A DNA stretch of 64,000 nucleotides from Rhizophagus irregularis (taxonomy: Eukaryota; Glomeromycota; Glomeromycetes; Glomerales; Glomeraceae). The DNA lies in the NCBI RefSeq assembly GCF_026210795.1, contig NC_089431.1, forward strand, positions 4,712,001-4,776,000. The letters run 5' to 3'. The first letter of the stretch is position 1. Each line of letters opens with the position of its first letter. A program made the translations under genes and the position numbers. Positions 42,144 through 50,247 of this stretch are shown here, piece by piece. The notes beneath the pieces were generated by a model, which was given only the letters and a program-made list of their open reading frames with translations, was not told where the DNA came from and searched no databases.

Positions 42144-42658
42144 TTATAGTTACCTAATCTTCAATTGCCGAATGTATTTTTTCTGACGGGGGTAAGTGGT
42201 CATAGTTCGGGTGCCATAGTTCGGCTGTCATAGTTCGGCTGCCATAGTTCGGGTGCCATAGTTCAGGACATAGGGAATCATACTTGGAGGGTCTAGGTGA
42301 GTATATAAAGGGTAATCATAGCGTGAATCGGGTTTTGGGGTCTGAGGGGCTGACTAAGGCTGCCATAGTATTATTATAAGATTTTTCGTACTATGGCAGG
42401 TACTATGGCAGGAGATTCTGTTTGATTTCGGCTTTATTCGCGTTTTTATTCCATTTTTAAGTACTCTGCCATAGTTGCCATAGTTGTCATAGTAAGTTAT
42501 ATATAAGAAAAAATGTAGAAAAAAAAAAAGTGGAAAAATACCGTGGCAGACCATGGTACTGTGGCAGGTAAACCTGCCCCACGGAGGGGGGATGTAGGTA
42601 CTGCGAGGCCCTGGCCGAGGTGGAGGAACGTTAGTGACTACACTACCAGCCCGACGAC
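42144..42658 (-). repeat. Right TIR of inner element
   Basis: 515 bp, inverse of 27368-27854. The extra 28 bp come from additional CCGAACTATGGCA-type subrepeats near 42205-42260. The remainder differs at only a few positions. Confidence 0.92.
42158..42166 (-). promoter_or_regulatory. AATTGAAGA promoter-like motif (minus strand)
   Basis: 33 bp before the ATG at 42133; same block as before the helicase because both lie in the TIR. Confidence 0.6.
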
Positions 42659-42937
42659 ACAGATAGGCCATAATAATACTCCATCCATATTAAGCTTTCT
42701 GATATATTTTCCACATACTGTCCCTGGTTTTGTGAGATGTTTGTACATTTGGAACTCCTTAATATTATAGAGGTTATAAAGGTCTGTTTCACCCCATAGG
42801 AGAGAGTTTGCTACTACAGCCCATTTTCGACACACTAATGCATAATTGCAAAGATAATGCCAACGGGAGTAAGTACCTTCATATGAAGTTTTGAATATCT
42901 TTTCTAAAAGTTCGAAAGGTAAGCTATTGTTTGTCAT
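42659..42937 (-). pseudogene. N-terminal part of the F-box gene split by the inner element
   Basis: ATG at 42937. A clear F-box, NSLPFELLEKIFKTSY followed by LCNYALVCRKWAVVANSLLW, leads to GVLLWPIC at the insertion point. Its C-terminal part is at 27129-27367. The present minus-strand frame runs eight codons into the TIR and stops. Confidence 0.85.
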
Positions 42938-43041
42938 GGTATCTCATATGAGATATTGATGAAGAAGTTTTATTTAATTAGATTTTTTCTTAGGATAAAA
43001 TAATTTGAACATTTCTTTTCTATCAATAGAAAAAACCAGAC

Positions 43042-43833
43042 ATGCTTACTTTTAGTGAACTTACTCCATCTCTTACTGTTACTGAATTTAAGATCAATGT
43101 TGAAGGGCTTGATTACACCGTGCTTGGTCATAAGCTTGAACCTACTAAGGATGTTATTGCCATTAATAGCAACTTTATTCATAAAGCTTTTGAGGGTTAT
43201 GAACAGTACTTGTCTAAACCAAAAGGTGAGAGGCGATGCAGACGAAGTACACCTGACAATCCATTAAATAGACGGCGACGTACAGGGGATGGTAGCACTT
43301 TTAATGCATGCATTGAGTTTGTTATCATCTTAGCTGATACTGTACATACTATTCGTTATTTTCCTAAATCTGGTAGTATACAAGTTTTCGGGTCTTTTGA
43401 TCCTGTTGCTATCTTCTTACGTTACCTTTCTGAATGTTCCCTACCTGAATTTTCTTCTGTAGAACTTGTGGGTGAAAATAAGGCTCTCCTGCGCAATTAT
43501 AAATTTGTGATTAATATTGGGGGTGATAAGTTTATTAATCTTTCTACCTTAGCATATGCTTTAGAATCTATAGATGGTATTCGTGAGATTCTTCCCTTTC
43601 CGATAAAGTATATTAAGAATGATGCAGGTGATATTCATTCTAAAATTGCTATAATCTTTACTTCAAAGATTCGGGTACATATCTGGCCTAAATCTGGTAA
43701 GGTTAATATATTTGGCACTAAGACTGAATTGGATGCTGATATGGTTTATAAGTTCTTACAGAAGTTGTTTTCTAATCCATATAATTTTGGAGATTTTATT
43801 TGTGATGCACCTATTCCAGATTGCGAGAGGTAA
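43042..43833 (+). CDS. TBP-like two-repeat protein (outer element)
   Basis: 263 aa. Two related segments, ADTVHTIRYFPKSGSIQVFG and TSKIRVHIWPKSGKVNIFG, each followed by a helix, give the duplicated beta-sheet-plus-helix pattern of TATA-binding-protein-like folds. Proteins of this sort occur in nucleocytoplasmic large DNA viruses and some Polintons. A short Arg-rich stretch (RRCRRSTPDNPLNRRRR) precedes the first repeat. If it is a TBP homologue it could read the AATTGAA(G/T)A motif. Family assignment is by eye and moderate. Confidence 0.6.
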   Translation: MLTFSELTPSLTVTEFKINVEGLDYTVLGHKLEPTKDVIAINSNFIHKAFEGYEQYLSKPKGERRCRRSTPDNPLNRRRRTGDGSTFNACIEFVIILADTVHTIRYFPKSGSIQVFGSFDPVAIFLRYLSECSLPEFSSVELVGENKALLRNYKFVINIGGDKFINLSTLAYALESIDGIREILPFPIKYIKNDAGDIHSKIAIIFTSKIRVHIWPKSGKVNIFGTKTELDADMVYKFLQKLFSNPYNFGDFICDAPIPDCER

Positions 43834-43853
43834 AAAAATGGTTTCACTGAAAA

Positions 43854-44537
43854 CTAGAAACCCTCTATTTGTAAAATCCAGCAATCGCATTCATGACTTC
43901 TTGTTGGCATAAGACATTCGTCACATAGAGTTATAGCCAACTCATTTTTTAGCCTATCCAGCTGACTCTCAGTGGTTGGTGCAAGATTTTGGTAGTATTC
44001 ATTGAATTCATTCTGCTCTTCTTCATTTATGTCTTCATCTATATCTTCATCTGTGTCTTCATCCATATCTTCATCTCCTTTTATATGATAGATGCTGAAT
44101 TCATTTCTATATTCATCATTAGGATTTGTGAATATTCTTTGTATATTGTAATCTATAATGTTGAATGTTGTAGGTTTCTTTTTTGATAATATTTCTACTA
44201 AGTCTAATAATGCATATGCTAATTCTTTATCCTCTGAGAAGTTCTTAATGATATCTGAAAATCTTTCATATATTGCCATCTCATCTGGTAGAATAGAATA
44301 TCTTATTCGTGATAAAAGTGATGGATGTATCCATATATCATCACCTTCTAACATGTCATCAAATATTTCTACTAGCTCTTCTAATCCAGATACTAACATA
44401 CTTTCTTTGCTAAATTCGGAATCTAAAGCTTTTAAATATGCTATATCTAAATACCACATTATTTCCTTTACCCATTCTTCTATGTTGAGTTCAAACTGGC
44501 CTAGTATACGTCTTAGTAATGGTCTGTATTGTGACAT
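43854..44537 (-). CDS. Acidic helical protein with cysteine tail (outer element)
   Basis: 227 aa, ATG at 44537, just inside the right TIR. The first 150 residues are helical and rich in Leu/Ile/Glu without a recognised domain. Then comes a pure acidic run (DEDMDEDTDEDIDEDINEEE) and a tail LCDECLMPTRSHECDCW. The tail matches that of the MITE-truncated inner gene at 34378, so the elements share this module. Convergent with the TBP-like gene. Confidence 0.7.
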   Translation of the reverse strand: MSQYRPLLRRILGQFELNIEEWVKEIMWYLDIAYLKALDSEFSKESMLVSGLEELVEIFDDMLEGDDIWIHPSLLSRIRYSILPDEMAIYERFSDIIKNFSEDKELAYALLDLVEILSKKKPTTFNIIDYNIQRIFTNPNDEYRNEFSIYHIKGDEDMDEDTDEDIDEDINEEEQNEFNEYYQNLAPTTESQLDRLKNELAITLCDECLMPTRSHECDCWILQIEGF

Positions 44538-44561
44538 CTTGTAAGTCTTTTATATGTGAAT

Positions 44562-44942
44562 CTTTTATTCAATTACATTTTTTCTCGGTATAAGGGAAAT
44601 TGCTTGCCTTGCTATTCCGCTCTATTGACTCCATGGCTGGTTTCCTGGATGGGTTAATATTTCCTTACCTTTTTTGGCTCCGTTGGCTTTGAAATCCTAT
44701 TTCTTGTTCGGTTGGGGGTAAGTAGGTGAAAATATTAATAAATGATTTAGATTATGAAATAAGTAGGATATAAGTAGGTGAAAATATTAATAAACGGTTT
44801 AGATTATGAGATAAGTAGGTAAAAATATAAAAAAGGTGATTTAGGTTATAAAATATGTAGCATATAAGTAGGTGAAAATATTAATAAACGGTTTAGATTA
44901 TGAGATAAGTAGGTGAGCCAGAATTGGGGTTTTCATACTACT
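44562..44942 (-). repeat. Right TIR of outer Polinton-like element
   Basis: 381 bp, inverse of 17787-18167, two mismatches seen. TSD AGAGG follows at 44943-44947. Confidence 0.93.
44566..44574 (-). promoter_or_regulatory. AATTGAATA promoter-like motif (minus strand)
   Basis: About 29-37 bp before the ATG at 44537, at the inner edge of the right TIR. Confidence 0.55.
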
Positions 44943-44947
44943 AGAGG

Positions 44948-45300
44948 TGGTTAATGCCATAAAACAATTAGGCAAGGTACATAGAATTAGAATCAAAAAA
45001 CATTATAAATACCAATCAGTAAGAGCAGACATATCATTATTGGAAGATTATGAGACATCCTTCTTAAATGGAGCGTGGAAGGAGAAAGTTCTAATAGGAA
45101 GCAACGAAAAAAATAAAAAAGTCATCAACATTCGTTGGTTCAAAGGAGATAGGACTGTTAAAGATATAAAAGAAAAATGCAAATGGAAAGCTTACAAAGT
45201 AATCTGTACGAACTACTACCAAGATATAGCGAGAAAAAATTATACTTTTGAGTATGGAAAAATTGCTCGCTTTGGAAACAAAACAGTTTTCCTGGGATGA
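44948..45300 (+). pseudogene. RRM-like domain, second half, of the retroposed unit
   Basis: Continues the frame of 17558-17786 once the outer element is removed: VVNAIKQLGKVHRIRIKKHY then YQSVRADISL, like helix 1, strand 2 and the RNP1 strand of an RRM. A second, basic domain follows (VINIRWFKGDRTVKDIKEKC). Ends at TGA 45298-45300 and overlaps the next ORF by 53 nt in a different frame. RRM-type domains are common in LINE ORF1 proteins. Confidence 0.7.
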
Positions 45301-46159
45301 AGATCAATTGAACAATGCAATCGCTCTGGATGGCGGAATCACAGATAAAGCCTGGATTATTCGCGAAAAGCGTCAAGATGGTGCGCCGAAGAAGTCCACA
45401 AAAGAGGTTCTTCCGAGGGCGCTAATTAGCACGATCCCGAATAACAAAAAAGAAGAGTTGATTATGACAACCGTGACGTCACCAATAATTATCAAAGATA
45501 TAACTACAGAAGAGGTAGTCGATACCGTTAATAAATATAGGAAAAACCTGTTGAGTGAAAAACAATTTGAAACGATATCGCCTCCAATAAAAGATTATAC
45601 TTCCTCAGATAACGTGGTTAAAGTGATTGAGGAGTATAGAGAAGAGATAATGGTTGAATACGATAAAGTGGCGTTACCAGTTAAAGCTAATGAGGCAGAC
45701 GACAAGATAAGAGTCTACGATGAAAATCACCCAATTAGTAAAGCTAGGATTGCTTTATTCGAAAAACGCGTTGGCGACAAAAAGGGGAAGAAGTCAGAGC
45801 GTTCCACAAATGGAGAAAAAACTGTGTCTCTGATAGAAATACATGAATACAACAAAGTTAACGCTGATTGTACTAAACGATTACCATCACAAAATCAAAA
45901 GTATCCATTTACTTTTTCAAACCGTAACCCATTTATAATAGGTCCAGGTAATGGTTTTTCATCATCGTCGGACGATGAAGAACATATAAAAGAAGTCAAG
46001 AAGTGTATAAAGAAAAAACAGGGAACGCGAAGTGACACGGAATACGAAGAGACTGGAGAAGGCTTTAGAGAAGTTAAAAAAGAAAAAAAACCCTGGGCCG
46101 GGAAACCTGGAAGCAGGATGGGCCGTAAAAAGAAGAAAAAGGGTCAAAACAAAAAATAG
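45248..46159 (+). CDS. C-terminal ORF of the retroposed unit, low-complexity basic/acidic
   Basis: Up to 303 codons in the frame +1 to the RRM-like ORF. FSWDEDQLNNAIALDGG reads like a direct continuation of the preceding domain, so a frameshift near 45290 may have split one protein. The middle contains two related segments (ITTEEVVDTVNKYRKNL and SDNVVKVIEEYREEIM). The C-terminal 60 residues are extremely basic and glycine-rich (KPGSRMGRKKKKKGQ), suggesting nucleic-acid binding. No named family. Confidence 0.55.
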   Translation: MSMEKLLALETKQFSWDEDQLNNAIALDGGITDKAWIIREKRQDGAPKKSTKEVLPRALISTIPNNKKEELIMTTVTSPIIIKDITTEEVVDTVNKYRKNLLSEKQFETISPPIKDYTSSDNVVKVIEEYREEIMVEYDKVALPVKANEADDKIRVYDENHPISKARIALFEKRVGDKKGKKSERSTNGEKTVSLIEIHEYNKVNADCTKRLPSQNQKYPFTFSNRNPFIIGPGNGFSSSSDDEEHIKEVKKCIKKKQGTRSDTEYEETGEGFREVKKEKKPWAGKPGSRMGRKKKKKGQNKK

Positions 46160-46421
46160 TTTAGGTTTTTTTTAGTGTAGAATAACGAGATATACCCATG
46201 TATGTAGATAGTTTGTAGATAGGTTGGTGTAGGGGTAAAAGGTGTTGATCGGGGACGGTAGTGGCCTTGACATGGAGAGAGCGAGTAGTTTTAGACTGCT
46301 CAATTTCAATGGGTATATTGAGGTTATTTTACTGCCTATATTTGTACTAGTGCGCGAAATACCTAACATAGGCCCTCTTTAATCAATAAATATGCGTTTG
46401 TCATTGTAAAAAAAAAAAAAA
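46160..46421 (+). other. 3' UTR and poly-A tail of the retroposed unit
   Basis: Non-coding; AATAAA at 46385-46390, then 14 A residues from about 46408, followed at once by the right 17-bp TSD (46422-46438). Confidence 0.8.
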
Positions 46422-46959
46422 GAATTCCCTTTTTACGTTTAACCAATAAAATTATATCACGTGATATTTGTATCGAAGTCTTTTTTATAAAATATTTATA
46501 TATGAACGAAATGATTTCTCAAGCCAGAAGTCATTCCATTTACGAACTTTTGACTATATTAATATTATTTAACATGGTATTTTTTTGTGATACGACAAAA
46601 AGTTTTATTCTTAAAAAAATAAAAATCCGTATGGTTAAAGCAAATTTGATATGAGAAGACATGACAATAACATATGATTTGATAAAATTTATAGAAAATG
46701 TTTATGTAGACTTTATAGTTTATAAACAGAAATAGTAAATGAAAATTTAATAGTTAATGAAAATTCAGCATGATCAAAAGTGTTAGAATGGTAAAACTTT
46801 TTTTCACTGATAAGATTGATATTTGATTCTTTTTTCATAAAATCCTTTTCTATAGTAACAATTACTAGTAACAATTATCTAGAAAATTGATTCAATGTTA
46901 TTCAGTAGTTTTCCATCGACTGATGAAGGTTAAAGACAAATTTATAGTTTGAGTGAATA

Positions 46960-47700
46960 AGTATTATTGTACTTTTTATGACAACGTGTTAATTTTATTT
47001 AACTTTAGCAGAGGTTTAGTAAAAAATAAATAATTTTGTTATTATTTATTCTTGATTTCTCTGATCTTAAAATATAATGATTAATATTTTCTTTATTCAT
47101 AAAAGAGAATATAAACCCTATTAGTAATTCCAAATTCATAACAGATGAAGTTTCTTTCTTAGTTGCGAATCCATTACATGATCCACATATAATTTATTTT
47201 ATTATACAAATTGTAATAATTTTTTAGTAATAAATTTTGGCTATTTGCAATTCCAGGTTATTATCACTTTAAAAAAGAACGTTCAAATTTTCATATTATT
47301 TTCCAGGCATTATCGGTTATTGTTTTGTACTAAAACATTATAATTGTTATTGTCACTCTCCTTTCATCAAATACAATATGAATGGAGAATGACCACAACG
47401 AAATTTGATAAGAATTTTAACAAACTATTACGGGCTGTCTGAGAAAGAAATATCTATGTTTATAATGATATCGCATAATAAGGATGTTAGCTTGCCACCT
47501 TTTAAAGTAGAGCAGTCATTAACTATTATAAGTAATGATGTGATGTTAGTAATCATAAACATTATATAAAAATTCACTTCACTTCACGGACATAATTAAA
47601 TAAAATAGCACTATAAGAAAAAACTTTATTCAATTTATAAAAAAAAAATTTATATGGACTTGAAAAAAAGACCACTAAGTATCAAGTGTATTAAATAAAT
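46960..47700. repeat. Dispersed repeat copy 2
   Basis: Shares ordered blocks with 52850-53290: TAGTTGCGAATCCATTAC, ATTGTAATAATTTTTTAG, TACTAAAACATTATAATT, CTTCACGGACATAA, AAGTATCAAGTGTATTAA. Probably an old transposon. Boundaries approximate. Confidence 0.5.
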
Positions 47701-47950
47701 AATTTGTTAATGCTTTAATATATGAATAGTCAAAAGTTTAAAGTATTTGAGGTTTGTATATTAATAAAGTTACAGGTAGCTAGATATGACTTGGTAGGAT
47801 AACTATATATCATTAATTACTAATAAATTGTAATGATGACAACAATAGCAAAATTATCACAAATAAATAATCTTATTTGTCATAAATTATGATTAAGATG
47901 TTTAAATGCAGGTGCCAAGAATTAGAATATGATTTAAATTGGTTAAGAAC

Positions 47951-48164
47951 TAGTGATGGCAACGGTTATGATCATAACCCATTTAACCGACCATTTGACC
48001 AACCATTTAACATTTTACTGACCATTTTTAACCATTTGACCGACCATTTAACCAATTATTTAAGTAAAATGGTATAACTGACCGTTTAACCGACCGTTTA
48101 ACCAATTTTTAACTGACCCGTTTAACTTGCTATAACCGATTATAACCGACCATTGCCATCCCTA
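47951..48164. mobile_element. hAT-like MITE with ACCGACCATTTAACC repeats
   Basis: Termini TAGTGATGGCAACGGT and ACCATTGCCATCCCTA (inverse, two mismatches). Flanking 8-mers TTAAGAAC and TTACGGAC match at 6 of 8 positions. The interior is a variable tandem array of AACCGACCATTTAACC-like units. Confidence 0.7.
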
Positions 48165-48856
48165 TTACGGACTCATACTACATTTTAAAGATAAAAAATA
48201 AAAATAAATAAAGAATATAAATTCTGTAGTCTTTAAACTAATAATAAAATATTATAATACACTTCTTAATTAATAATTTACATAACTGATAAATTTTACA
48301 AGAACTATTCCATACATTAATATTCGGTAAAAGGATATTATCAAGACTCCATAAAAATAAAATGTATTGTATCTAAAAAATTATTCTTACCATTATTAAT
48401 TTTTTGCAAGATCATTTAAATATATTTTAATATTTTAATAAGTTTTTATTTTATTAAGGAAATAATGTTATAAGACAAGACTTAAGGAATGAAATTAAAA
48501 GAGAAAATATGAAAAATGGTTAAAAGAAATAAAAAATGAAAAAATTAAGGACAAAAAGGGTTTATATTTAAGTTAGTAACAGTTATGTTGCTTAATAATG
48601 AATGTTATTAGGTGATTTATAAAATTATTGCAATTTTATTAGGTGATTTTTTTATTACCAGTTGTCCTTGCAATTGGTACTAATATTACCGTATTAGTAG
48701 TAAGTTTTATTTGCTCTTATTTTTATTTATATTAATAAATATGAAATAAGTATGCCTTTATTTTAGGAAAAATTTTGTAAGTTAGTATTTTTTATTTCTT
48801 TTTTATTATATTAGAATAATTGATTCAAATTTACAATATTTTTTTTATTAAGCTTT

Positions 48857-50184
48857 TTACAAAAAGATGAATGTTCTCCTGAATTTTGTCACATCATTAA
48901 TTTCTTTTCTTTTATCTTGTTCCATTTCATTAATTCCTTCTCTCAAATTTTGTTCCATTTTATTAATTCCTTTTTTAAATTTTGTTCCATTTCTTGTTTT
49001 GCTTCACTTAAATTTTGTTCTATTTCATTAATTCCTTCACTTAAATTTTGTTCCATTTTATTAATTCCTTCTCTCAAATTTTGTTCCATTTTATTAATTT
49101 CTACTCTCAAATTTTGCTCCATTTCTTGTTTTACTTCACTTAAATTTTGTTCCATTTCATCAATTTCTTCACTTAAATTTTGTTCAATTTCATTAATTAC
49201 TTCACTTAAATTTTCTTCCATTTCATTAATTCCTTCTCTCAAATTTTGTTCCATTTCATTAATTCCTTCTCTCAAATTTTGTTCCATTTCATTAATTCCT
49301 TTTTTAAACTTTTGTTCCATTTTGCGTTTTACTCCGCTAAAATTTTGTTCTATTTCATTAATTCCTTCACCTAAATTTTGTCCTATTTCTTGTTTCACAT
49401 CACTAATTTCATCACTAATTACTTTTCCCCAATTTACAATGCTAGCCCTTTGGATCTCTAAATTTAGTTCCAATTTATTAATTCCTTCTCTTAAATTTTG
49501 TTCCATTTTATTAATTCCTTCTCTCAAATTTTGTTCCATTTCATTAATTCCTACTCTCAAATTTTGCTTCATTTCTTGTTTTACTTCACTTAAATTTGGT
49601 TCCATTTCATTAATTACTTCACTTAAATTTTGTTCCTTTTCATTAATTTCTTCACTTAAATTTTGTTCCATTTCATTAATTCCTTCACTTAAATTTTCTT
49701 CCATTTCATTAATTCCTTCTCTCAAATTTTGTTCCATTTCATTAATTCCTTTTTTAAACTTTTGTTCCATTTTGTGTTTTACTCCGCTTAAATTTTGTTC
49801 TATTTCATTAATTCCTTCACCTAAATTTTGTCCTATTTCTTGTTTCACATCACTAATTTCATCACTAATTACTTTTCCCCAATTTACAATGCTAGCCCTT
49901 TGGATCTCTAAATTTTGTTCCAATTCATTAATTCCTTTTCTTAAATTTTGTTCCAAATCATTAACTTTTTTTCTTAAATTTTTTAGATTATTAGAAGGTT
50001 GGAATGTTGAATATTTTCTGAAACCAGGAAATTGTAAATTCACCAACATAAGTTTTTTTCTTGAATTTCCTAGATTACCAAGAGGTTGGAATGGTTGGAA
50101 TGTTGAATATTTTCTGAAATCAGAAGGTTTAAATGTTGAATGTTTTTTGATATCATATTTAATTAATCGTATATATCTAAACAT
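48857..50184 (-). CDS. Hendecad coiled-coil repeat protein
   Basis: Minus-strand frame from ATG 50184 (an upstream ATG at 50247 is possible). After an N-terminal segment MFRYIRLIKYDIKKHSTF that could be a mitochondrial-type leader, the protein is built of 11-residue units like INEMEQNLREG and SEVKQEMEQNL, about 30 in number. A 150-residue block (450 bp) including RASIVNWGKVISDEISDVKQ is tandemly duplicated. The frame as given stops at 48943, but the repeat pattern continues in another frame (GINKMEQNLREGINEMEQ) to a stop at 48857, so an A-run indel is likely. The opposite strand is also open for over 400 codons, a by-product of the repeat. Function unknown; a rod-like structural protein is likely. 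Confidence 0.7.
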
Positions 50185-50247
50185 TTTGTTAAACAGAATA
50201 GAGTAAATTGTATAGTAAATCTGTGACTGTATATTGTAAGTGCACAT

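Larger units (their letters stand above)
27368..42658. mobile_element. Inner Polinton/Maverick-like element (15.3 kb)
   Basis: TIRs of 487 and 515 bp starting GTCGTCGGGCTGGTAGTG, with TSD ACAGA at 27363-27367 and 42659-42663. It is inserted in an F-box gene of the outer element; excision restores the frame. Contents: SF3 helicase, divergent PolB, zinc/IQ-like protein, two unknowns, F-box protein, GR-repeat protein, A32-like ATPase (-), coiled coil, Gag, protease, chromodomain integrase (-), zinc-ribbon protein and F-box-like protein (-). It differs in family from the outer element. The close TIR match implies recent insertion. Confidence 0.92.
17787..44942. mobile_element. Outer Polinton/Maverick-like element (27 kb, contains a second one)
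   Basis: Bounded by 381-bp TIRs (2 mismatches seen) starting AGTAGTATGAAAACCCC, with a 5-bp TSD AGAGG at 17782-17786 and 44943-44947. Removing it restores an open RRM-like frame. Its own genes are an F-box-like protein, a protein-primed family B polymerase, a DDE integrase, Gag, an aspartic protease, a C2H2 finger fragment, an F-box gene split by the inner element, a TBP-like protein and an acidic protein with a cysteine tail. Without the inner element it is about 11.9 kb. No ATPase, helicase, jelly-roll capsid or reverse transcriptase was found in the outer part. The near-identical TIRs suggest a recent insertion. Confidence 0.9.
15905..46421 (+). mobile_element. Retroposed polyadenylated unit hosting the nested elements
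   Basis: Flanked by the exact 17-bp duplication at 15888-15904 and 46422-46438. It ends with AATAAA (46385-46390) followed about 17 nt later by a 14-nt A tract, the signature of LINE-type target-primed reverse transcription. Without its insertions it is about 2.15 kb: 121-bp leader, ORFs with an RRM-like domain, and about 260-bp 3' UTR. It has no reverse transcriptase. It is therefore either an ORF1-only non-autonomous LINE relative or a processed copy of a host mRNA. Confidence 0.8.
46439..48856. other. AT-rich intergenic region with repeats
   Basis: No gene supported. Contains a dispersed repeat (46960-47700) and a hAT-like MITE (47951-48164). The short ORF at 47889-48077 falls in the MITE and is not real. 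Confidence 0.6.

Noticed and set aside
17787-44942. Major capsid (jelly-roll), penton, adenovirus-type protease or reverse transcriptase
   Set aside because: Looked for in all ORFs; none has the length or motifs (no YxDD-type RT motif, no suitable ORF of 450-700 aa left unassigned). Fold-level searches could still find a diverged one.
17787-44942. A single 27-kb element with two sets of inverted repeats
   Set aside because: The inner repeats have their own TSD and split an F-box gene whose frame is restored on removal.
48917-50206. 429-codon plus-strand ORF rich in Ser/Leu/Phe/Ile
   Set aside because: Antisense of the hendecad coiled-coil repeat; the minus frame gives the coherent heptad/hendecad pattern.
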